Part shown: positions 1-4,578 of the stretch, one piece after another | Numbering within the stretch: position 1 is the stretch's first letter | Layout: every line of letters starts with the position of its first letter | The notes under the pieces: model-generated | What the model saw: the letters and a program-made list of their open reading frames with translations, nothing else | Database searches by the model: none | What the model was told of the DNA's origin: nothing | Made by a program: the position numbers and the translations under genes | Assembly (NCBI GenBank): GCA_002315275.1 | Contig: DCGN01000002.1 | Coordinates: forward strand, 1 to 5,327 | Source of the DNA: Clostridiales bacterium UBA1777 | GTDB lineage: Bacteria > Bacillota > Clostridia > Oscillospirales > Oscillospiraceae | Length of the DNA stretch: 5,327 nucleotides | Reading direction: 5' to 3'

Positions 1-373
1 TGCCGAAGTTGCCCTTGGAGTCCACGAAGGGCAGCAGCAGAGCCTCGTAGCCCTTTGACAGACGCACCATCGTGTCGTAGATGGCGGCATCGCCGTGGGG
101 GTTTAAGCGCATCGTCTGTCCGACGATGTTCGCGCTCTTCGTGCGCTTGCCCGTGAGCAGTCCCATGGTGTACATGGTGTAGAGGAGCTTTCTGTGCGAG
201 GGCTTGAAGCCGTCAATTTCGGGGATGGCGCGGGAGACTATGACACTCATCGCATAGGGCATATAGTTCTGCTCGAGCGTTTCGGTTATCGGCTGCTCAA
301 GCACCTCTGCGCGCAGGCCGACTACGTTCGGATCATCGAATTTTTTCTTTTCTTCTGTTTTCTTCTTTGCCAT
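1..373 (-). CDS. parC: Type II topoisomerase subunit A (ParC/GyrA family), N-terminal part, runs off the left edge
   Basis: DNA-breaking/rejoining subunit of a topoisomerase IV- or gyrase-type enzyme, acting in the cytoplasm as an A2B2 complex with the product of the gene just upstream. Only the first 124 residues are visible, about 15% of a usual ~700-850 aa protein. Family landmarks seen: QNYMPYAMSVIVSRAIPE (residues 35-52), DGFKPSHRKLLY (54-65), the recognition-helix segment NPHGDAAIYDTMVRL (91-105) and FVDSKGNFG (116-124). The active-site tyrosine lies further on and is outside the window. The start is ATG at 373, preceded by AGGTG seven bases upstream and only 13 nt after the subunit B stop, so co-transcription is nearly certain. 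The first 13 residues are a Lys/Glu-rich lead. Notable: the position equal to E. coli GyrA Ser83 is Ala96, while the acidic partner (Asp87) is kept as Asp100. The family is certain. The choice of parC over gyrA is an inference from the divergent subunit B, because the C-terminal domain that would decide is missing. Confidence 0.93.
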   Translation of the reverse strand, partial: MAKKKTEEKKKFDDPNVVGLRAEVLEQPITETLEQNYMPYAMSVIVSRAIPEIDGFKPSHRKLLYTMYTMGLLTGKRTKSANIVGQTMRLNPHGDAAIYDTMVRLSKGYEALLLPFVDSKGNFG

Positions 374-380
374 TACACTT

Positions 381-385
381 CACCT
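381..385 (-). promoter_or_regulatory. Ribosome binding site of the subunit A gene
   Basis: AGGTG on the minus strand, seven bases before the ATG at 373. It sits between the TGA of the subunit B gene (387-389) and the subunit A start, with no room for a separate promoter or terminator. This fixes the start and supports a two-gene operon. Confidence 0.75.
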
Positions 386-386
386 A

Positions 387-2381
387 TCAGGAAATATCGG
401 CCATATCGATATACTTGTAGCCGTACTGCGAGATATGATTCTTTCTGCCCTCGAGATTGTCGCCGAGAAGAAGGTCGAACATCTGTGCCATGCTCTCGGC
501 ATCCTCCGGCATGACCTTGATGAGGCGCCTCGTCTCAGGGTTCATCGTTGTCATCCACATCATGGCGGGGTCATTTTCACCAAGTCCCTTGCTGCGGTTG
601 ATGGAGGCCTTTGCACCCTTGAGCGAGTCGACTATCTCGGCCTTTTCTCTGTCGGAATATGCGAAATAAGTTTTGCCCTTGCTCTCTATCTCATAGAGAG
701 GAGACTCGGCGATATACACGAAGCCCTCGCGGATAAGCGTAGGCACGAGGCGGTATATCATCGTGAGAATAAGCGTTCTGATCTGAAAGCCGTCAACATC
801 TGCATCTGTGCATATAACTATCTTGTTCCAGCGCAGGTTGTTGATATCAAAGCTTGAAAGATCCTTTGTGTGCTTGTCCTTTACCTCGATGCCGCAGCCG
901 AGCACCTTGATAAGGTCGGTTATTATCTCGCTCTTGAATATTCTGACATAGTCCGCCTTGAGGCAGTTGAGTATCTTGCCTCTGACAGGCATGATGCCCT
1001 GGAACTCCGCATCTCTCGACTGCAGGCACGCGCCCTTTGCCGAATCGCCCTCCACGATATAAATCTCGCGCTTCTCTGGGTCGCGGCTGCGGCAGTCGGT
1101 GAACTTTTCAACGCGGTTGGAAATATCTATACTTCCGGAGAGCTTCTTTTTCATGCCCTGACGGGCCTTTTCGGCTGTCTCGCGGCTGCGCTTGTTGATA
1201 AGCACCTGATCGGCTATCTTGTCCGCCTCCGGCTTGTTCTCAATGAAGTATATCTCAAGGCGCTCCTTGAAGAAGTCCGTCATCGCGGTCTGAATAAAGC
1301 GGTTGTTGATGGCCTTCTTCGTCTGGTTCTCGTATGAGGTCTGCGTGGAGAAGCAGTTCGTCACGAGGATAAGGCAATCCTGCACGTCCTGAAACTTTAT
1401 CGCGGACTCGTTTTTCTGATACTTGCCCGTCTTTTTGATGTAAGCGTCTATAGCGTATACGAATGCAAGCTTGACCGCCTTATCGGGTGCGCCGCCGTTT
1501 TCGAGCCATGATGAGTTGTGGTAATACTCAAGCTTTGTGACCGTCTTTGAGAAGGCGAAGGCCGCCGAGAGCTTGACCTTATAATCGGGCTTATCCTCTC
1601 TGTCGCGTCCCTTTCTATCGGCAGAGATAAAGTACGGCAGGGATATCGGATTCTCTCCCGCCACCTCTGCAACGTAGTCCTTAATGCCGTTCTGGTAGAG
1701 GTAATCGGTTGTCTCGAACTTGCTGCCCTTCTGAATACGCAGGCGGAACGTGATACCCGCGTTTACGACCGCCTGTCTGTGGAGCACGTCATGGTAGTAT
1801 TCCTCGGGAATATCTATCTCTGAGAAGACCTCGGTGTCGGGTCTCCAGCGGAATATTGAGCCGGTGGCTTTTCTGTCAATGGGAGATATCTTGAGCTCCT
1901 CTCCCTTTTTGCCGACGGGCTTGCCCTTCTTGAAACGTATATCGTATCTGTTTCCGTCTCTTCTGACAACAACGTCCATATACTCCGAAGCGTACTGTGT
2001 GGCGCAGGTGCCGAGACCGTTCAGTCCGAGGGAATACTCATAGTCTCCCCCGTCATTATTTTTATATTTGCCGCCCGCATACAGCTCGCAGAAAACAAGC
2101 TCCCAGTTAAAGCGCTTCTCCTTGGGGTTCCAGTCAACAGGGCAGCCGCGGCCTAAGTCCTCCACCTCGATGGAGAGATCCTCGTACCTCGTGACCGTGA
2201 TGAGCTTGCCGTATCCCGCTCTGGCCTCGTCTATCGCGTTTGACAGTATTTCAAACACGGCGTGCTCGCAGCCGTCTATCCCGTCCGAGCCGAATATGAC
2301 ACCCGGTCTTTTTCTTACTCTGTCAGCACCCTTAAGCTGGGAAATGCTCTCGTTTCCGTACTCGGCAGTGGTTTTACTCAT
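387..2381 (-). CDS. parE: Type II topoisomerase subunit B (ParE/GyrB family), complete
   Basis: ATPase and metal-binding subunit of a type II topoisomerase; partner of the subunit A gene 13 nt downstream. Domains in order: GHKL ATPase (about 15-200) with EILSNAIDE (Glu44 as general base, Asn48 for Mg), EDLGRG (Asp75, adenine contact) and the lid GLNGLG (119-124); transducer domain (about 215-400) with the phosphate-sensing QTK loop at 353-355 and NKRSRETAEKAR near 396; Toprim domain with EGDSA (Glu444), PVRGKILN (465-472) and DADVDG (526-531); C-terminal KGLGEN (598-603) and LLGDNLEGR (638-646). The 664 aa length fits ParE or short GyrB without the proteobacterial insert. All catalytic residues are present. 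Unusual: RKRPGVIFGSDG replaces the common RKRPGMYIG, the lid His is Asn121, and the Asn of EDNGRG is Leu76. These suggest the clostridial topoisomerase IV-like branch rather than housekeeping gyrase. The start at ATG 2381 has GAGAGG upstream (see that entry). Confidence 0.95.
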   Translation of the reverse strand: MSKTTAEYGNESISQLKGADRVRKRPGVIFGSDGIDGCEHAVFEILSNAIDEARAGYGKLITVTRYEDLSIEVEDLGRGCPVDWNPKEKRFNWELVFCELYAGGKYKNNDGGDYEYSLGLNGLGTCATQYASEYMDVVVRRDGNRYDIRFKKGKPVGKKGEELKISPIDRKATGSIFRWRPDTEVFSEIDIPEEYYHDVLHRQAVVNAGITFRLRIQKGSKFETTDYLYQNGIKDYVAEVAGENPISLPYFISADRKGRDREDKPDYKVKLSAAFAFSKTVTKLEYYHNSSWLENGGAPDKAVKLAFVYAIDAYIKKTGKYQKNESAIKFQDVQDCLILVTNCFSTQTSYENQTKKAINNRFIQTAMTDFFKERLEIYFIENKPEADKIADQVLINKRSRETAEKARQGMKKKLSGSIDISNRVEKFTDCRSRDPEKREIYIVEGDSAKGACLQSRDAEFQGIMPVRGKILNCLKADYVRIFKSEIITDLIKVLGCGIEVKDKHTKDLSSFDINNLRWNKIVICTDADVDGFQIRTLILTMIYRLVPTLIREGFVYIAESPLYEIESKGKTYFAYSDREKAEIVDSLKGAKASINRSKGLGENDPAMMWMTTMNPETRRLIKVMPEDAESMAQMFDLLLGDNLEGRKNHISQYGYKYIDMADIS

Positions 2382-2392
2382 AAATGCTATGA

Positions 2393-2398
2393 CCTCTC
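2393..2398 (-). promoter_or_regulatory. Ribosome binding site of the subunit B gene
   Basis: GAGAGG on the minus strand, followed by about 11 bases before the ATG at 2381. The spacing is at the long end of normal. No better site precedes another in-frame start, so ATG 2381 is preferred. Confidence 0.6.
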
Positions 2399-2445
2399 AT
2401 GTAGTACATCATAATGCGCAAAACAGCGCGCTATTTTATATATAT

Positions 2446-2474
2446 AGTATAAAGCAAAAAAAGTTACAATTCAA
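2446..2474 (-). promoter_or_regulatory. Sigma-A-type promoter for the topoisomerase operon
   Basis: On the minus strand, TTGAAT (2474-2469) and TATACT (2451-2446) are separated by exactly 17 bp: 4/6 and 5/6 matches to the housekeeping -35 and -10. The spacer and flanks are T- and A-rich. Transcription would begin near 2439, giving a leader of about 57 nt before the ATG at 2381. The leader holds a short GCGC-AAAACA-GCGC self-complementary stretch (about 2417-2430) but no recognisable riboswitch or attenuator. Confidence 0.7.
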
Positions 2475-2520
2475 GGCATGCAATTTTGCCGATAACCCGC
2501 ATACTGTTTCTATTTAGTCC

Positions 2521-2550
2521 TTGATCCGGGTACGAAGCCCTTAATATAAT
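2521..2550 (+). promoter_or_regulatory. Possible upstream promoter facing the PAP2 remnant and membrane protein gene
   Basis: TTGATC (2521-2526) and a perfect TATAAT (2545-2550), 18 bp apart. The -10 is ideal but the -35 is only 4/6, and the surrounding region is AT-rich, so chance is possible. It would act in tandem with the candidate at 2580-2608. Confidence 0.35.
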
Positions 2551-2579
2551 AAAAGATCCTTACGTTTTAATAAAACTTG

Positions 2580-2608
2580 TTGAAATCGCATTGTAGAAAT
2601 TGTATTAT
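2580..2608 (+). promoter_or_regulatory. Sigma-A-type promoter facing right, toward the PAP2 remnant and the YwaF-type gene
   Basis: TTGAAA (2580-2585) and TATTAT (2603-2608) with a 17-bp spacer: 5/6 matches for both boxes. Transcription would start near 2615, about 28 nt before the ATG of the decayed PAP2 gene at 2643. Because that gene and the intact membrane protein gene overlap, this is the likeliest promoter for the latter as well. No terminator is visible between it and 3048. Confidence 0.65.
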
Positions 2609-2642
2609 GCTGTTGTTACTCTTGCTAAAGCATCTTCATAAA

Positions 2643-3067
2643 ATGAAGCTGTTTAAACAACACCGTGAGCTGTTGTGATTTGTTGCTATAGGAGTAACCG
2701 CGCTTCTGTTTATCCTCTCCAGGTTTTTTGATCTTGAGCACCTCGCAGTCCACGTCCCGCTTGATGACCGCATCCCGTTCATCCCCGCGTTCACCGTTAC
2801 GTATGTTTTTGGTTCATTTACGTACCCGGACTGCTGTTTCTCATATGGCGAGCCGACAAAAGCGCCTTTTCATCCCAAGCGCCTGTCTTCTGCATATCTC
2901 TACGGATGCCAACCGTTATTTTGCTCATTTATCCCACATATATAACCTTCCGTCCTTCAGCCGAGGGCGCGGGATTATTCAGATGGATGTGCCGGGTCGT
3001 CTTTGCTGTCTGGGGCGCTGTTATATATCTCAGAAGGAGAAAGAAACATGATTCTCAGGACATTTAA
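2643..3067 (+). pseudogene. Decayed PAP2-superfamily membrane phosphatase gene (nonsense, frameshift and apparent internal deletion)
   Basis: Not an open frame, but two frames together spell a PAP2-like lipid phosphatase N-terminal half. From ATG 2643: MKLFKQHRELL, then TGA at 2676-2678 where a TGG Trp would fit, then a membrane helix FVAIGVTALLFILSRFF and the loop VPLDDRIPFIPAFTVTYVF. At the T run 2806-2810 the reading must move by one base; adding one T gives FWFIYVPGLLFLIWRADKSAF, then a second helix, YPTYITFRP (about 2909-2935) and LFRWMCRVVFAVW. The string PLDDxIPF...WFxYVPGLL...YPTYITxRP is typical of clostridial PAP2 proteins. The catalytic SxHV and later His/Asp motifs are absent. The frame passes straight to a basic end, AVIYLRRRKK, and stops at 3065-3067, so the core seems deleted. 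It overlaps the next gene by 20 nt. TGA is a stop in neighbouring genes, so recoding is unlikely. The family is inferred from remembered motifs, not a search. Confidence 0.62.
3035..3039 (+). promoter_or_regulatory. Ribosome binding site that fixes the start of the YwaF-type gene
   Basis: AGGAG followed by eight bases and ATG at 3048: optimal strength and spacing. It excludes the earlier in-frame TTG at 3003, which has no such site. It lies inside the 3' end of the PAP2 remnant, where it encodes part of that protein's basic tail. Confidence 0.85.
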
Positions 3068-3809
3068 TGCGGTTCATATTGCGGTGATACTGTCTCCGTT
3101 TGCCGTCGCGTTTGTGCTTTGGCTCGCGCTGAGGCATAGAAGCGAAAAGGCACGCAGAAATACTCTTCTCGTTATTTCAGCCCTCAATATGGCGCTGTAT
3201 TGGGTGTACAAATACATGCTCTCTATAGACACGGATTATCTCGTGTACTACGGGATCGATAAATTCACATGGCTCAACGAGCTCCCGCTCCAGCTTTGCA
3301 ATATAAATCTGTTCATCATTCCGCTCGGGCTTATCACCAAGAAGAGGCCGCTCCTCGGCTTTTCGTTCTTCCTCGGCTCGATAGGCGGGCTCACTGCGCT
3401 GCTTCTCCCTGAGCCGCTTTTCAGGGACTGCTCCCCGTTCCTTTTCCGTATGATCGGTTATTACGGGACACACCTTATTATAAGCGCCTCATGTATCAGC
3501 CTCGCCTCGCTCGGGTTCTACCGTCCGTCATTCCGTGATATTCCCGGTGTGGTCGGCGCGTTCGTTGCGCTTTCCCTCGTGGCTCACTGCGTGAACTATC
3601 TGCTTCGCCTCGGCGCATGCACTGTCGCAAATTATTTCTATACCTACTGTGCGGATGTAAACGTTCTTAATTTCTGCTGGAAGCTTATCCCGATACCGTA
3701 TCTCTATTTGCTGCCGTTCCTCATCGGTCTGATATTATACATGGTTCTCGTAACGGCGGCATTCGTCCATCTGGAAAAGCACGCTGATAAGCTCTCATAT
3801 ACCGCATAA
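3048..3809 (+). CDS. YwaF/TIGR02206-type multi-pass integral membrane protein
   Basis: A 253-aa, strongly hydrophobic protein of the bacterial YwaF (TIGR02206) group, related by family to eukaryotic TMEM164. Likely membrane segments lie near residues 8-28, 38-58, 80-97, 102-121, 134-155, 166-188 and 217-240, about seven helices. The family hallmark is ELPLQLCNI (78-86) with Cys84, preceded by an aromatic loop; other typical points are the GYYGTH segment with His142, and Asn183 followed by an NYFYTY patch (195-200). The bacterial members have no assigned function as far as I know. Human TMEM164 has been reported as a cysteine-dependent acyltransferase of ether phospholipids, so a lipid-acyl role is possible but inferred. 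The start is ATG 3048, chosen for its AGGAG site. The gene overlaps the PAP2 remnant by 20 nt, suggesting a former operon, and ends before a strong hairpin. No signal peptide beyond the first helix; length is normal for the family (about 220-260 aa). Confidence 0.85.
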   Translation: MILRTFNAVHIAVILSPFAVAFVLWLALRHRSEKARRNTLLVISALNMALYWVYKYMLSIDTDYLVYYGIDKFTWLNELPLQLCNINLFIIPLGLITKKRPLLGFSFFLGSIGGLTALLLPEPLFRDCSPFLFRMIGYYGTHLIISASCISLASLGFYRPSFRDIPGVVGAFVALSLVAHCVNYLLRLGACTVANYFYTYCADVNVLNFCWKLIPIPYLYLLPFLIGLILYMVLVTAAFVHLEKHADKLSYTA

Positions 3810-3812
3810 CAT

Positions 3813-3845
3813 AAGCCCCTCTTCCCGAATCGGAAAGAGGGGCTT
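3813..3845. terminator. Strong hairpin between convergent genes, probable two-way terminator
   Basis: Left arm AAGCCCCTCTTCC (3813-3825) pairs with GGAAAGAGGGGCTT (3832-3845): 13 base pairs with one bulged A (3834) and a six-base loop. It begins four bases after the stop of the YwaF-type gene and is about 90 bases beyond the stop of the convergent minus-strand gene. Neither strand has a proper T run after the stem (plus strand continues GGCATATATG), so it is not a textbook intrinsic terminator; it may rely on Rho or serve as an mRNA 3' barrier. Confidence 0.6.
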
Positions 3846-3935
3846 GGCATATATGAGGGGATTCGTACCTCCCATACAGTATTCTGCGCTTGATATCATA
3901 CAGAGCGAGGGACGGTCTGATATTGTCCTCCGAAA

Positions 3936-4577
3936 TTATTTACTGTTTTTCTTCTCGTATTCGCGGACATATCCCTCGGGGTAGCCCGCTTCTTCCGTCC
4001 AGCCGGCAGCCTCGCGGTCAAGCCGATAGGCATCGAGGCGAGACTCTACGCAGACAATAACGGCGGCAAGGCACACGCAGCCGATAATATAGAAGGCCAT
4101 GGAAACCGTATCGATCGGTCTGATGTCGAGCAATATGCAGCTGCTTCCGACCCACACGATCATATTCACCGCAAAGGCCACAACAAGAACACGGTTAAGA
4201 GCGACCTGCGCAGGCGATGCCTTGCGGCTTTCATTGATGATGCAGTGGTTTACAAACATGCCGAGGCTTATCAGGATATAGATCGGCGTGCATATGCGAT
4301 CGACCGCGATGTTGACAAACGACAGCGAAGCGACACCGTCAAGGATCAGCGCCATCAGCAGCGCGCCGATGAGGCACTTCATCACGTTCTTGTGGTGCTT
4401 TCTGTAGGAGACATACAGCGCACCGGTGCAGATCGCCGCCATTATGGATGATCCTCCGACAGATGAGTAAGCAATCGTCCCGCCCGTGAACAAATAGATA
4501 CCGTACTCAATGAGGCCGATCACGGCAAGCGCTGCCATCGCAAAAAAGAATTTGTCGCTTGTAAACAGTTTTTTCAT
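3936..4577 (-). CDS. Unrecognised six-helix membrane protein, coupled to the M29 aminopeptidase gene
   Basis: I do not recognise the family. The 213-aa product has a short basic N-terminus (MKKLFTSDK) and six likely membrane helices near residues 10-30, 37-57, 66-88, 94-113, 126-148 and 156-177, ending in a charged tail of about 35 residues (ESRLDAYRLDRE, then a Glu/Lys-rich end) expected in the cytoplasm. The RKHHKN loop (59-64) and the NESRKA loop (115-120) are positive, consistent with the N- and C-termini inside. There is no visible enzymatic motif, and the Cys residues are scattered. The start at ATG 4577 is fixed by AGGAGG eight bases upstream, embedded in the last codons of the aminopeptidase gene; that gene's TGA ends one base before this ATG, so translation is probably coupled. 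A role with the peptidase (for example in peptide uptake or anchoring) is only a guess from context. Alternative: a generic DUF-type membrane protein with no link. Confidence 0.8.
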   Translation of the reverse strand: MKKLFTSDKFFFAMAALAVIGLIEYGIYLFTGGTIAYSSVGGSSIMAAICTGALYVSYRKHHKNVMKCLIGALLMALILDGVASLSFVNIAVDRICTPIYILISLGMFVNHCIINESRKASPAQVALNRVLVVAFAVNMIVWVGSSCILLDIRPIDTVSMAFYIIGCVCLAAVIVCVESRLDAYRLDREAAGWTEEAGYPEGYVREYEKKNSK

Positions 4578-4578
4578 T

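Noticed and set aside
870..1337. Long plus-strand open frames opposite the topoisomerase B gene (for example 155 codons at 870-1337)
   Set aside because: They are antisense shadows of a clearly conserved gene, with low-complexity products and no ribosome binding sites.
2374..2412. A 12-codon leader frame (MMYYMRGHSIYE) upstream of the subunit B gene, ending across its start codon
   Set aside because: There is no ribosome binding site before its ATGs and no run of control codons or alternative hairpins, so a leader peptide is not supported.
2657..2676. ACAACA / TGTTGT inverted repeat with an 8-base loop, beside the palindrome TGTTTAAACA (2650-2659)
   Set aside because: The stem is only six AT-rich pairs and lies inside the decayed PAP2 reading frame; there is no evidence that it is an operator or terminator.
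2643..2810. TGA recoding (as Trp or selenocysteine) to explain the in-frame TGA in the PAP2 remnant
   Set aside because: TGA is used as the normal stop of the topoisomerase B and aminopeptidase genes, no SECIS-like hairpin is evident after it, and the same gene has a frameshift and missing catalytic motifs.
3003..3047. N-terminal extension of the YwaF-type protein from TTG 3003
   Set aside because: No ribosome binding site precedes the TTG, while ATG 3048 has an ideal AGGAG at eight bases and begins at the family's usual first helix.
2728..3051. A 107-codon plus-strand open frame just before the YwaF-type gene
   Set aside because: Its product has no recognisable features and it runs in a third frame relative to the two frames that make up the PAP2 remnant, so it is a shadow of that decayed gene.
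3852..3876. A stem-loop on the minus strand resembling a tRNA T-arm (GGTACGAATCC)
   Set aside because: No acceptor, anticodon or D-arm pairing can be found in the preceding minus-strand bases, and the stem has a mismatch and a G-T pair; it is probably chance or a weak second hairpin.
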